Shown here: positions 7,942-16,131 of the stretch, in pieces
Numbering within the stretch: the stretch's first letter is position 1
Layout of the letters: each line of letters starts with the position of its first letter
Assembly (NCBI GenBank): GCA_002343825.1
Contig: DDSL01000082.1
Coordinates: 1-34,598 of the forward strand
DNA: 34,598 nt
Reading direction: 5' to 3'
Source: Chthonomonas sp. UBA2391
GTDB taxonomy: Bacteria; Armatimonadota; Fimbriimonadia; Fimbriimonadales; Fimbriimonadaceae
Position numbers and translations under genes: made by a program
The notes under the pieces: model-generated
Seen by the model: only the letters and a program-made list of their open reading frames with translations
Databases searched by the model: none
Told to the model about the DNA's origin: nothing

Positions 7942-9345
7942 ATGAGCGTGTTACCCATCATCGCGGCTTTGGTCGCATCGGCCCCATCATCGGTGGAGCT
8001 AACCATCTACAACCAGGGCTTTGGACTTGTCAAGGAGACGCGAAGCTTCGAGTTGCGTGCCGGTCGGCAGACGATCTCCGTCGAAGACGTCGCCCAAAGA
8101 ATCGAAACCAACTCGGTCGGGATCAAGAGCCTGACCAAGCCCGGCTCGATCTCCGTCGTGGAGCAAAACTACCGTTTTGACCTCATCAGTCCCCAGGCGA
8201 TTCTCAACAAGGCGGTTGGAAGTCGCATCACCATCGTCCAGACCAGCCCGACAGGCGAGCGACGGACCATCAAGGGAGTCCTGCTCAGCAGCCCCGGCCA
8301 AGGCGGAATCGTCCTGAAGGCGGACTCGGGCGAGATCCTGCTCAATCCATCCGGCGAGATCATCGTCGACGATATGCCGAAGGGGATGGTCAGCCGACCA
8401 ACCTTGGTCTGGGATCTCGAAACGAACTCGGCCGGTCCACAGAATGTCGAGGTGAGCTACCTGACCCAGGGCCTCAGCTGGACCGCGGACTACGTCATGA
8501 GTCTCGACCGAGACGGACAGAAGGGCGACTTGAAGGGCTGGGTGACGCTGGTGAACAGTTCGGGCGCCACGTTCGAAAATGCGAAGCTAAAGCTTCTTGC
8601 CGGAGACGTCGCCCGAGCCCAACCCCGGATGCCCGGTGGAGGCGGACGCGCCGGAGCTCCAGCCAACATGGCCATGCAGGCCAAGGCCGACATGGTGCAG
8701 GAGCAGTTTGCCGAGTACCACCTCTACACGCTAGGTCGCCCGACTACCGTGGCCCAAAACGAACAAAAGCAGGTCTCGCTGCTCGAGGCCACCGACATCA
8801 CCGCCACCAAGCGGCTGATCATCGACCCGATGCGAGGCTACTACGGCTATCAGCCTGGGGAGGGAGAGATCGGCACCGGAATCCTGAAGGCCCAGGTCCG
8901 GATCGAGCTGCAGAACAAGAAAGAAAATCGGATGGGGATGCCGCTCCCGGAGGGAACCGTCAAGGTCTTCCAACGCGATAGTTCGGGTGCACTCCAACTC
9001 TTGGGCGAAGACCGGATCGAGCACACCCCGAAAGACGAGAAGATCTCGCTGGTCGTCGGAAAGGCGTTCGACATCGTGGCCGAGCGAAAGCGCGAGAAGT
9101 TCGAATGGATCCGTCGATCCAACGGAAGTATCCGTGGTGCCCGCGAGACCTTCACGATCGAGGTGAGGAACCGCAAGGAATCTCCGGAGACCGTGGAGGT
9201 GATCGAGCGCCACTGGGGACAGTGGACCATCACCCAGAAGAACATGGAGTTCGAGAAGGTGGACAGCGATACCCTCCTCTTCCTCGTCAAGCTCGGAGCC
9301 AACGAAGTCAAGAAAGTGACCTACACGATCGAGACGGTTTGGTAA
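7942..9345 (+). CDS. DUF4139 domain-containing protein
   Basis: A 467-residue protein. The ATG at 7942 is chosen over an open frame further upstream because AGGAGG lies ten bases before it and the product then starts with a short hydrophobic leader (MSVLPIIAALVASAP), possibly a signal peptide. The body is beta-rich: VELTIYNQGFGLVKETRSFEL near the N-terminus and the WTADYVMSL plus GWVTLVNSSGATFENAKLKL blocks near residues 190-225, which are typical of DUF4139. A Gly/Ala/Met-rich insert follows, and the C-terminal third contains FTIEVRNRKESPETVEVIE. Function is unknown for this family; members are usually exported. A terminator follows eight bases after the stop, so the gene ends its transcription unit. 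Confidence 0.8.
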   Translation: MSVLPIIAALVASAPSSVELTIYNQGFGLVKETRSFELRAGRQTISVEDVAQRIETNSVGIKSLTKPGSISVVEQNYRFDLISPQAILNKAVGSRITIVQTSPTGERRTIKGVLLSSPGQGGIVLKADSGEILLNPSGEIIVDDMPKGMVSRPTLVWDLETNSAGPQNVEVSYLTQGLSWTADYVMSLDRDGQKGDLKGWVTLVNSSGATFENAKLKLLAGDVARAQPRMPGGGGRAGAPANMAMQAKADMVQEQFAEYHLYTLGRPTTVAQNEQKQVSLLEATDITATKRLIIDPMRGYYGYQPGEGEIGTGILKAQVRIELQNKKENRMGMPLPEGTVKVFQRDSSGALQLLGEDRIEHTPKDEKISLVVGKAFDIVAERKREKFEWIRRSNGSIRGARETFTIEVRNRKESPETVEVIERHWGQWTITQKNMEFEKVDSDTLLFLVKLGANEVKKVTYTIETVW

Positions 9346-9352
9346 AACATCT

Positions 9353-9392
9353 GGGGTTCTTTGGGTCGGAAACCTAAGGGACCCCAATTTTT
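9353..9392 (+). terminator. Intrinsic terminator after the DUF4139 gene
   Basis: GGGGTTC at 9353-9359 pairs with GGACCCC at 9379-9385 (one G-T pair). Inner bases can add a short second stem, and a run of five T follows at 9388-9392. It lies directly after the stop codon. Confidence 0.75.
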
Positions 9393-9421
9393 GTTACAAA
9401 ATAGGTCAGGAGATGATGCGT

Positions 9422-10111
9422 GTGAAGAAATTTTGGATTTATGGGGCTCTTGCGGCTCTTCTCGTAGTAGGATGCGCTCCGGCGGCCAAAGATGCCGAGA
9501 GCAAGGCTGACCCGGCTGCGGCTGGATCCGAGGTCGCCAAGGCCGACCCGAACAAGCCGTCGGTGGACCCGACCCAGCCACCCAGCAACGACAAGCCCAC
9601 CGAACAACCAAAGCCGGATGCTGCGGCAGGCAAGCCGGCCGGTGACACCGAAGAGGTCGAGAAGGGCAACAAGCCCTCCCCGACGGATCCCAAGGATCGA
9701 CTTCCCAAGACTCCCGAGGCACCGGCCCAGCGAGTAGCCCCAAGTGGCAATGCGTCCAAATACGCCGGTAGCTATGCCTACGTCAACCCTCGTCTGGAGA
9801 AGATGGAGAAGGAGGCCGAGGCCAAGAAGAAAGGCACCGACCTTGGTATTGACTGGACCCTTACGATCAAGGCCGATGGAACCTACCAGGGAGTCATGTC
9901 GGTCGGCGGCAAAACCCAAGTGATCGACGGAACCGTTCAGGCGACCGACTCGCAAGTGACGTTGAGCCCGCACACCATGGACGGCAAACCCCTCACCAGC
10001 AAGGCCCTGAAGCGAGCCCTCGTCTTCAAGCTTTCGGCGGACGGAAAGCGACTGGAAGCCAAGACGGATGTCCAAGGCCAATCGACGACCCTCGCTTTCG
10101 TGAAGAAGTAA
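9422..10111 (+). CDS. Putative lipoprotein of unknown function
   Basis: The product is 229 residues long, beginning MKKFWIYGALAALLVVGC, a classic lipoprotein signal with a V-V-G-C lipobox. After the Cys comes about 95 residues of Ala/Pro/Lys/Asp-rich low-complexity linker, then a compact C-terminal domain from KYAGSYAYVNPR to the end containing DWTLTIKADGTYQGVM and repeating beta-strand patterns. The protein is probably held on the membrane surface. Start choice: AGGAG at 9408-9412 is nine bases from the GTG at 9422; two ATGs at 9413 and 9416 are too close to it. I do not recognise the C-terminal domain. A strong terminator follows. Confidence 0.7.
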   Translation: MKKFWIYGALAALLVVGCAPAAKDAESKADPAAAGSEVAKADPNKPSVDPTQPPSNDKPTEQPKPDAAAGKPAGDTEEVEKGNKPSPTDPKDRLPKTPEAPAQRVAPSGNASKYAGSYAYVNPRLEKMEKEAEAKKKGTDLGIDWTLTIKADGTYQGVMSVGGKTQVIDGTVQATDSQVTLSPHTMDGKPLTSKALKRALVFKLSADGKRLEAKTDVQGQSTTLAFVKK

Positions 10112-10137
10112 CACGCTTCGCAAAAAAAGGACGTAGA

Positions 10138-10172
10138 AAGCCGTGGCAGTCCTGTCACGGCTTCTTGTTTTT
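10138..10172 (+). terminator. Intrinsic terminator after the lipoprotein gene
   Basis: An 11-bp stem (AAGCCGTGGCA at 10138-10148 with TGTCACGGCTT at 10153-10163, one G-T pair), a four-base loop GTCC and a T-rich tail CTTGTTTTT. Confidence 0.9.
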
Positions 10173-10305
10173 AGCTTCCCAGCCAGATCCTGTTGATCTT
10201 ACTAGCGCAGAGTTCGGGAAGGGGTGTTAGAATAAGGAGGGTGGGGTGATTGCGCCTTATGGCGACAGGACCGTATACCCACGACAAGGGAGGAGACTAA
10301 ACAAT

Positions 10306-11598
10306 ATGAAGGCACTTCGAACATTGGTGTTCACCGCCGTCGCGGCCAGCGCAGCTGCAAATGCGACCCTGATTTTTGATTTCGACAACCAGCTTGGTGC
10401 AACGTCTGCACCAGTTCTGGACAACCGATGGGCATTCGCCACCATCGACACGGCAACTTCTGGACAAAACCGGAACGTCGGCCGATGGGACAATCCGAAC
10501 CTCGTCACGAGCACAACCAACGGCAACCCCATTCGCGTCGTGGACCAGACGATCACGTTTGCTGCGGGTCAACCGCCCGCTCGCGCAAACCAGTCCAACG
10601 CGCTTAACCTTCGATGGTCATTCACAGGTGGCCTCACCGCTGGCGAGCCCAACCAAAGCACGAACGGAGCGGACACTTGGCTCCGAGCCTTTACCGACTT
10701 TGGCGCGAGCCCGCTGCGCGTGCCAGCGATCGACATCACCAAGCCGCTTTCGATCGACATCTATACGGTTGAGCCGCTCCGCGTGGCCCTCGTTCTTCGC
10801 GAGTCGGACCTGACCGGTATTTCGGTCGGCCAGTCGGGCCCGACTACGGGTCAGATTGAAGTCGTAGGTGGACCGGTTGGCGGCCCGAACGCCGTTGCAA
10901 CCTCCGGAAATGGACGCGGCGGATTCGTCGTCCCAGCCGGCCAGTGGACAACCATCACTTGGGATCTGCCGAATACGGCGAACCTGAGCTTCCGCGCGAT
11001 CACCGGAAACAACGTCCTTGCTTCTTTTAGCAACAACAACCTGGTCGGCCTCAGCGGATTCGGATTCACTCCTCTGGATGGCGAAGGCCTTCTGCAGAAG
11101 CAGCACAACGTCTGGATCGACAACGTTCGCAACGGCGTTCCCCCGGCCGGCATCACCGGTTCGGTGACCCTGAACGACTGGAACGGCGCGGTCGCTGGTC
11201 AAAACCTCGATATCGAGATCCTCGACTCGAGCAACGCCAGCGTCGAAACCGGAACGGCCACCCTCGACTCGAGCGGCAACTTCACCTACGTCCCGACCGC
11301 ATCCCTCGCTGATGGCACCTACACCCTTCTGGTGAAGGCAAGCCATTGGCTCCGAAAGGGCGCTTCGGTCGCGATTGCCGGTAACGCTGGTTCGGCCGGT
11401 TCCTACTCGCTGACCAATGGCGACGTCGATGGCGACAACAGCGTCACGATCTTCGACTACATCGATCTGTCGGGTTCGTTCGACCTGTTCTTGGGCGACG
11501 CTGGCTACCTGGCCAATGCCGACCTGGACGGAGACGATAGCGTCACGATCTTCGACTACATCGTTCTGTCGAACAATTTCGACGTCACCGGCGACTAA
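10306..11598 (+). CDS. Secreted protein with C-terminal dockerin type I module
   Basis: The product is 430 residues, beginning MKALRTLVFTAVAASAAANA, a signal peptide. Residues about 20-285 form a beta-rich region of unknown function. Residues about 286-365 look like a carboxypeptidase-regulatory or Cna-B type beta sandwich (ITGSVTLNDWNGAVAGQNL, then SLADGTYTLLVKASHW). The C-terminal 60 residues hold two EF-hand-like calcium loops, DVDGDNSVTIFDYIDLS and DLDGDDSVTIFDYIVLS, which make a dockerin I module. The two loops share an identical 25-base stretch (11440-11464 and 11539-11563). Dockerins bind cohesins; no cohesin is seen in this window. The ATG at 10306 has GGGAGGAG 11 bases before it and gives the signal peptide at the start. 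No PEP-CTERM tail is present. Confidence 0.85.
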   Translation: MKALRTLVFTAVAASAAANATLIFDFDNQLGATSAPVLDNRWAFATIDTATSGQNRNVGRWDNPNLVTSTTNGNPIRVVDQTITFAAGQPPARANQSNALNLRWSFTGGLTAGEPNQSTNGADTWLRAFTDFGASPLRVPAIDITKPLSIDIYTVEPLRVALVLRESDLTGISVGQSGPTTGQIEVVGGPVGGPNAVATSGNGRGGFVVPAGQWTTITWDLPNTANLSFRAITGNNVLASFSNNNLVGLSGFGFTPLDGEGLLQKQHNVWIDNVRNGVPPAGITGSVTLNDWNGAVAGQNLDIEILDSSNASVETGTATLDSSGNFTYVPTASLADGTYTLLVKASHWLRKGASVAIAGNAGSAGSYSLTNGDVDGDNSVTIFDYIDLSGSFDLFLGDAGYLANADLDGDDSVTIFDYIVLSNNFDVTGD

Positions 11599-11626
11599 CC
11601 TAAAGTTCGTTGCCTTCTTCCAATCT

Positions 11627-11664
11627 GCGCCTCTCCACAGCATCGTGGAGGGGCGCTTTCTTGT
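11627..11664 (+). terminator. Intrinsic terminator after the dockerin gene
   Basis: A 12-bp stem GCGCCTCTCCAC / GTGGAGGGGCGC (one T-G pair), loop AGCATC, tail TTTCTTGT. A second GC-rich hairpin without a T tail follows at 11671-11696. Confidence 0.9.
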
Positions 11665-11694
11665 GGCGTCTTGGGGGTGGATTCGTCGACCCCC

Positions 11695-11737
11695 AAAAAG
11701 GCCGACGGCCCTGCTTCCTCATCGAAGCAAGACCGTC
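11695..11737 (-). terminator. Intrinsic terminator of the sigma-factor gene
   Basis: On the reverse strand GACGG-TCT-TGCTTC pairs with GAAGCA-GGG-CCGTC around a six-base loop, with a three-base internal loop; GGCC then TTTTT follow. It lies 32 bases downstream of the sigma-factor stop. Confidence 0.65.
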
Positions 11738-11768
11738 CGTTAGGATCCTGTTGAAGGAAGTTTAGGTT

Positions 11769-12329
11769 TTAGAGTCCCATCGCCGATCGCAACTCGGGGT
11801 CGCGTCGGAGTCGATCCACAGCCCTGGAGAGGCGCTTTCGGGCATTGACACTGGTGAGGTTCGAGCGCTCAGCAATCTCTTCGAAGCTGAGGCCGAGGTT
11901 GAAGCGCATGTGCAGAAGCTCTTGGTCGATGACGTTCAGCTTTCGGAGAGTTGCACTCATCGAGTTTTCAAGCTCGGAGATATTGCTGTCGGCAACGGGG
12001 ACTTCTGGAGCCACGTCGTAAGTGATCTCAGATTGCCGCCGACCATATTCCTTTCGGCGCCATGATCGGATCGCCGTTCGAGCGAATCCAGAGACCCAGG
12101 TTCCGAGAGCGCTGCGCTCAGAATCAAATTTGGCAAGGTTTTGAAGGACGTCGATCAAGCACTCTTGGGCGAGCTCTTGCGATTCTTCGTGTTGGAGGCC
12201 GAGCTGCAAAAAGCGGCGGACCAGAAGTTGACGTAGGTAGTTCGCCAAATTCTCGGCGTTACGAAGATCTCCCTCGCTCGTTTGGCGAGCCCAATTTGCG
12301 ACTAAAGTCGCGTCTGGCAGGTTATTCAT
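11769..12329 (-). CDS. ECF-type sigma-70 family RNA polymerase sigma factor
   Basis: A 186-residue sigma factor. Region 2 spans roughly residues 20-95 and includes EESQELAQECLIDVLQNLAKF and a core-binding / -10 recognition helix in TWVSGFARTAIRSWRRKEYG. Region 4 spans roughly residues 120-180, with a helix-turn-helix in LGLSFEEIAERSNLTSVNARKRLSRAVDRLRR. There is no region 3, as expected for ECF factors. GGGGAG lies seven bases before the ATG. Upstream lies a 7-bp inverted repeat in the leader. A zinc-finger protein on the opposite strand 486 bases away is a possible anti-sigma partner. The promoters it recognises cannot be deduced here. Confidence 0.88.
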   Translation of the reverse strand: MNNLPDATLVANWARQTSEGDLRNAENLANYLRQLLVRRFLQLGLQHEESQELAQECLIDVLQNLAKFDSERSALGTWVSGFARTAIRSWRRKEYGRRQSEITYDVAPEVPVADSNISELENSMSATLRKLNVIDQELLHMRFNLGLSFEEIAERSNLTSVNARKRLSRAVDRLRRDPELRSAMGL

Positions 12330-12815
12330 TTTCTACTCCCCATTCGGCATGGACGCCGTTTAAAGTCCATGTCAGCACCGAAGATCCTCAAGCTCAAGGC
12401 TGTTTTGGTCTCGGTTGCCTCCACTATGATATTGCGACTTTCGTCCTATTGTGTGACAGGAATACCGGGATTGAAAAAAGACAGGTATTAATGCGGTGAG
12501 GATTGAGTTCAACGGGACTTTTGGGGCCTGTGTCACACGGACTACGCCAAGCCCGCTCTGAGGGTCCGCCCTCAGAATCCCGTCCAGACAGATTGGGACA
12601 TCGTGCCAGCATTATCACGGTTTTGGCCACATTCTCGCCTAGAACTGTCACCGAAGACGCGATTCTGGACGAAATAGAAGATGTGGAGCACTCGCCTGAG
12701 GAAGCTATTTTGCTCAAGTTTGTGCAATACTAAGAGTAGGAAGTTTGATTGACGTTTGGGTTTTTTCGATCAAATTGAGCGAAACCTGCGTCTTACTTCG
12801 AAACGGGAGATCAAA
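12330..12815. other. Long divergent intergenic region between sigma factor and zinc-finger gene
   Basis: This 486-base stretch is AT-richer than its surroundings and has no convincing long gene. It holds a 7-bp inverted repeat CATGGAC / GTCCATG at 12348-12371, just above the sigma-factor ribosome binding site; an 8-bp hairpin TCTGAGGG / CCCTCAGA with loop TCCG at 12557-12576; and one possible small coding region listed separately. The promoters for both flanking genes should be here, but I could not identify a convincing -35/-10 pair or an obvious ECF-type GGAAC motif. Confidence 0.5.
12503..12733 (+). CDS. Possible small protein, low confidence
   Basis: An open frame of 76 residues with a TTG start and no ribosome binding site at proper spacing. 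Only the C-terminal third (ILDEIEDVEHSPEEAILLKF) looks protein-like: acidic and amphipathic. The N-terminal half looks like translated non-coding sequence. It ends 82 bases before the zinc-finger start. It could be chance. Confidence 0.2.
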   Translation: MSSTGLLGPVSHGLRQARSEGPPSESRPDRLGHRASIITVLATFSPRTVTEDAILDEIEDVEHSPEEAILLKFVQY

Positions 12816-13058
12816 GTGAATTATTCGGAAACCCCCTGGGGTACCGGAAATATGGGAATGACCTGCGAAGAGGTTTGCGAGATGCTCTACCTCTACATCT
12901 GCGATGAGCTGATGGAATCGGAGGTCAAGTCGATCAGCAGCCATCTGAGCACCTGTCCTGCATGCCGAAAGGCGATGTCCGAGACCGTACAGCTCACTGG
13001 AGTGCTTTCGACAACCCTTCCCCGTGTCCCAATGCAGTACTACTCACGCAATAATTGA
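12816..13058 (+). CDS. Small soluble zinc-finger (zf-HC2-like) protein, possible anti-sigma factor
   Basis: The product is 80 residues. The central block has Cys at MTCEEVCEML, then H-L-S-T-C-P-A-C-R, which gives the H-x3-C-x2-C ending of the zf-HC2 / ZAS zinc-binding anti-sigma domain. There is no transmembrane helix after it, unlike the usual membrane-bound anti-sigma factors; the chain ends 30 residues later. I use the GTG at 12816 because GGGAGA lies about five bases before it and the domain starts soon after; an upstream TTG at 12756 would add 20 unremarkable residues. By its domain and by lying opposite an ECF sigma gene it may bind that sigma factor, but it is on the other strand and not co-transcribed. 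A clear terminator follows. Confidence 0.7.
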   Translation: MNYSETPWGTGNMGMTCEEVCEMLYLYICDELMESEVKSISSHLSTCPACRKAMSETVQLTGVLSTTLPRVPMQYYSRNN

Positions 13059-13092
13059 ACCGGCCACTTTCATTCAGAAGGCCCCACAACCG

Positions 13093-13145
13093 ATCCGCCG
13101 AAGATGTGAAGTTTCTTTCACCGACTCGGCGGATTTTCTTTTGTC
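13093..13145 (+). terminator. Intrinsic terminator after the zinc-finger gene
   Basis: Perfect 9-bp outer stem ATCCGCCGA / TCGGCGGAT enclosing a smaller GTGAA / TTCAC hairpin, followed by TTTTCTTTTG. Confidence 0.85.
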
Positions 13146-13220
13146 CGGCTCATCACCACCGTTCTTCCCCCGTCAAAATTTTCAGCAGACGGTCGTCATT
13201 TGAACCGCCGGTGAGCCCCA

Positions 13221-14528
13221 ATGAGCAAAACCCTGACCCCAACCGATCTCCAGTTTGAAACCCTGACCCTGCATGGCGGTCAAACCGTGGACCCGACCAC
13301 CAAGTCGCGAGCGGTCCCCATTTACCAAACCACCAGCTACGTCTTCGACGACACGTCCCACGCGGCCCGGCTGTTTGCGCTCAAGGAATTTGGCAACATT
13401 TACACCCGGATCATGAATCCGACGACCGACGTACTGGAGCAACGGATCACCCAGCTCGAAGGCGGTACGGCCGGAATCGCAGTTGCCAGCGGCCAATCGG
13501 CCATCACGCTCGCGCTTTTGAACATCGCTCAAGCCGGCGATGAGATCGTCAGCTCAACCTCGCTCTACGGTGGGACTTATAATCTGTTCCACTACACCCT
13601 GCCCAAGCTCGGCATCAACGTGAAGTTCGTGGATCCGAGCGATCCCGACGCCTTCCGAGCCGCCATCACCGACAAGACCAAGGTTTTCTATGGCGAGACC
13701 GTGGGCAACCCCAAGCTCGACACGTTCCCCATCGCCGAAGTTGCCGCGATCGGAAAAGAACACGGCATCCCGCTAGTGATCGACAACACGACCCCGACGC
13801 CGTACCTGGTTCGACCGATTCAACACGGGGCCAACGTCGTGATTCACTCGGCCACCAAGTTCATCGGTGGCCACGGCACCTCGATCGGTGGTCTGATCGT
13901 CGACGGAGGCAACTTCGACTGGGGTTCGGGCCGATTCCCCAACTTCACCGAGCCTGATCCGAGCTATCACGGGTTGAAGTTCTGGGAGGTCTTTGGCGAC
14001 TTCCCCGGGCTCGGCAACGTCGCCTTCGGAATCAAGGCCCGCGTTCAGGGGCTGCGAGACTTGGGTCCGGCGCTCTCTCCGTTCAATTCGTTCCAGTTCT
14101 TGCAGGGCTTGGAAACGCTTCACCTTCGGATGGAGCGACACAGCGAAAACGCGAAGAAGATCGCCGAATTCTTGTCCTCGCACCCAAAGGTCTCTTGGGT
14201 CAACTACCCAGGTTTGCCTGGTCATCGCGACCACGCCACCGCGGCAAAGTATCACGAGCGCGGCCTTTATGGCGCACTGGTCGGATTCGGGATCCAAGGC
14301 GGCTACGACGCAGCCGTGGCCTTTATCGACCGGTTGCAGATCTTCTCGCTCCTGGCCAACATCGGCGACGCCAAATCACTGGTGATCCACCCCGCTAGCA
14401 CGACCCACCAGCAGCTCTCGCCCGATGAGCAACTGGCGACCGGGGTCACGGCGGACTTCATTCGACTTTCGATCGGTCTGGAGAATGTTGGCGACTTGAT
14501 CGCCGATTTGAATCAGGCGCTGGGTTGA
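13221..14528 (+). CDS. metY: O-acetylhomoserine aminocarboxypropyltransferase (O-acetylhomoserine sulfhydrylase)
   Basis: A 435-residue PLP enzyme of the Cys/Met metabolism family. It makes homocysteine (or cysteine) from O-acetylhomoserine (or O-acetylserine) and sulfide. The N-terminal FETLTLHGGQTVDPTTKSRA and VPIYQTTSYVFDD blocks, YTRIMNPTTDVLEQRI, and the PLP-lysine motif IHSATKFIGGHGTSIGG near residue 210 are all typical of MetY, and the length fits MetY better than the shorter MetB/MetC. The ATG has GGTGAG about five bases before it. It is a single-gene unit: a terminator lies before it and another right after. No SAM riboswitch is visible upstream. Confidence 0.93.
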   Translation: MSKTLTPTDLQFETLTLHGGQTVDPTTKSRAVPIYQTTSYVFDDTSHAARLFALKEFGNIYTRIMNPTTDVLEQRITQLEGGTAGIAVASGQSAITLALLNIAQAGDEIVSSTSLYGGTYNLFHYTLPKLGINVKFVDPSDPDAFRAAITDKTKVFYGETVGNPKLDTFPIAEVAAIGKEHGIPLVIDNTTPTPYLVRPIQHGANVVIHSATKFIGGHGTSIGGLIVDGGNFDWGSGRFPNFTEPDPSYHGLKFWEVFGDFPGLGNVAFGIKARVQGLRDLGPALSPFNSFQFLQGLETLHLRMERHSENAKKIAEFLSSHPKVSWVNYPGLPGHRDHATAAKYHERGLYGALVGFGIQGGYDAAVAFIDRLQIFSLLANIGDAKSLVIHPASTTHQQLSPDEQLATGVTADFIRLSIGLENVGDLIADLNQALG

Positions 14529-14545
14529 TCCCCTCTGCGCCTTTG

Positions 14546-14588
14546 CCCCGGTGGCCCTTCCCCGGCCCCGGGGTCTTTTCTTTTTTTT
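14546..14588 (+). terminator. Intrinsic terminator after metY
   Basis: Stem CCCCGG-T-GGCC / GGCC-CCGGGG with a seven-base loop, then TCTTTTC and a run of eight T. Confidence 0.9.
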
Positions 14589-14638
14589 GTGCGATAGCGG
14601 TGGAACCTTAACCGGTTCAATCGTCATACTCCCTGTAT

Positions 14639-15472
14639 ATGTGGCTCACCGCACTCGCCGCGACTCTCGCTTTTCAGGCAGGGCCGAAGTCCGAATTGGA
14701 CGTGACCTACGCCAAGGTCGGCGAAGTCGAGCTCAAGATCGACCTCTTCCGCCCGGCCGAAGATTTTAAAGCGCGCCGACCATTTGTCCTCCTCGTCCAC
14801 GGCGGAGCCTGGATGGGAGGAAACCGAACCGAGATGCACGGCCTGGGCCGGATGATCGCTCAGCAGGGCATGGTTGCGGGTTCGGTGCAGTACCGACTCG
14901 CCCCCAAGAACAAGTGGCCGTCGATGATCGACGACGTGCAGACCGCCGTCCGCTGGGTGCGAGCCAATAGCCGCAAGCTTGGGATCGATCCGAAGCGGAT
15001 AGGCGCCGCCGGAGCGAGCGCCGGTGGGCACCTGGCCCTGCTTCTCGGATTCACCGACACCCGCGATCCCAAGCCCTCGCTCTTTGCCCAAGAGTCCAGC
15101 CGGGTCGGGGCGGTCTTCAACATCTTTGGCCCAGTCGATTTCAATCGCGATTTCGGCCCGATCTTTGAGCCGGTGTTTCAGGCCGTGATGGGCAAGCCGC
15201 GCAAGGAAGCGGCGGAGGACGTGCGGAACGCCTCCCCGGTCACCCACATCGACGCAAAGGATGCCCCAGTCTTCACGCTCCATGGCGACAAGGACCCGCT
15301 TGTGAGCGTCAACCAGGCCCGCTGGCTGGATGAAAACTTGGCTAAGGCCGGAGTCAAGCGAGAAACTGTGATCATCCCCGAGATGCGCCACGAGATCCCA
15401 ATGGACCGAAAAGAGGTCGCTGACGCCGTCCGCCGGGGCATTCAGTTCCTCAAAGAAAATCTTGAGAAATGA
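14639..15472 (+). CDS. Secreted alpha/beta hydrolase (esterase/lipase-like)
   Basis: A 277-residue protein with a short signal-like N-terminus (MWLTALAATLAFQAG). The oxyanion-hole motif VHGGAWMGG lies near residue 55; the nucleophile elbow is G-A-S-A-G-G near residue 125; the acid is in HGDKDPLVSV and the catalytic His in EMRHEIPMD. This set matches the BD-FAE / carboxylesterase branch of the alpha/beta hydrolases, acting on ester bonds of unknown substrates. It overlaps the next gene by ATGA, so the hydrolase and the S51 peptidase are likely made together; both may act outside the cytoplasm. Confidence 0.85.
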   Translation: MWLTALAATLAFQAGPKSELDVTYAKVGEVELKIDLFRPAEDFKARRPFVLLVHGGAWMGGNRTEMHGLGRMIAQQGMVAGSVQYRLAPKNKWPSMIDDVQTAVRWVRANSRKLGIDPKRIGAAGASAGGHLALLLGFTDTRDPKPSLFAQESSRVGAVFNIFGPVDFNRDFGPIFEPVFQAVMGKPRKEAAEDVRNASPVTHIDAKDAPVFTLHGDKDPLVSVNQARWLDENLAKAGVKRETVIIPEMRHEIPMDRKEVADAVRRGIQFLKENLEK

Positions 15473-16131
15473 TCAGCCTGCTGCTGGGGATGAGTCTCGC
15501 GAAACCTGGTGTCCTGATTTTGGCGGGGGGCGGAGAGACCTCCCCCCAGATGGTCCAACGGTTCTTTCAAGCGATTGGTGGACCGGACCGCAAGATCCTC
15601 GTGCTCGGCCAGACTCGGGAGGAACCACCCAACGCGCGCAGCTCGGTTGAGCTCTTGAACGAGAACGGGGCCACCAATGTGGTTCTGGTCGATGATATAT
15701 CGTTCGACCGCAAAAAACTCTCGGCCTATGCCAAAGAATGGGCCGACGCGCGGGGCTTTTGGATCCCCGGTGGGGATCAGAACTTCTTCATGGACCGATT
15801 CGGAGTGCGATGGGCGCGCTGGTACTTTCCAAAGCGACTCCGCGAGGGAGTCAGCTTCTTTGGAACCAGCGCGGGCGCGATGATCGCGAGCCACACGATG
15901 ATCGCGGGCAACGGTGACGATGGCCAGGTGCTGACCGCCCCGGGGATCGGGCTGACCAAGATATTGATCGACACCCACTATCGCGAACGGAATCGGCAGG
16001 CCCGGATGCGGCAAGCTCTCGCTCGGACCGGCGCTCCGATGGCGATCGGGATCGAACGCTCTGAGTTTATCGTTCTGGAAAACGACCAGTTGATTGAACA
16101 AGTCGGTTCTGCAGACGTGGTTCGCCTCTAA
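15469..16131 (+). CDS. Peptidase S51 / cyanophycinase-like protein
   Basis: A 220-residue protein of the class I glutamine-amidotransferase-like fold. Motifs: GVLILAGGGETSPQMV at the start of the domain, FWIPGGDQN near residue 98, the nucleophile Ser in FFGTSAGAMIA near residue 130, and DTHYRERNRQARM, close to the cyanophycinase D-x-H-F-x-x-R-x-R block. Cyanophycinases cleave beta-Asp-Arg dipeptides from cyanophycin, but many relatives act on other peptides, and no cyanophycin synthetase is present here. The N-terminus is short and weakly hydrophobic, so export is uncertain. The stop overlaps by three bases the convergent small gene. Confidence 0.82.
   Translation: MISLLLGMSLAKPGVLILAGGGETSPQMVQRFFQAIGGPDRKILVLGQTREEPPNARSSVELLNENGATNVVLVDDISFDRKKLSAYAKEWADARGFWIPGGDQNFFMDRFGVRWARWYFPKRLREGVSFFGTSAGAMIASHTMIAGNGDDGQVLTAPGIGLTKILIDTHYRERNRQARMRQALARTGAPMAIGIERSEFIVLENDQLIEQVGSADVVRL

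Noticed and set aside
9513..9737. Alternative-frame proteins in the low-complexity part of the 9.4 kb lipoprotein gene
   Set aside because: The lipoprotein frame has the signal, lipobox, ribosome binding site and a structured C-terminal domain; the others are by-products of Pro/Lys-rich coding.
10230..10256. Possible second sigma-54 promoter before the dockerin gene
   Set aside because: GG and GC have ten bases between them and TTGC fits, but the -24 block reads GGGTGG instead of TGGCAC; too weak.
12424..12717. Reverse-strand 97-codon frame in the sigma-factor intergenic region
   Set aside because: Ser/Thr/Arg-rich translation without ribosome binding site or motif; looks like chance in non-coding sequence.
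13055..13258. Forward 67-codon frame after the zinc-finger gene
   Set aside because: It runs through a clear terminator and into metY in another frame.
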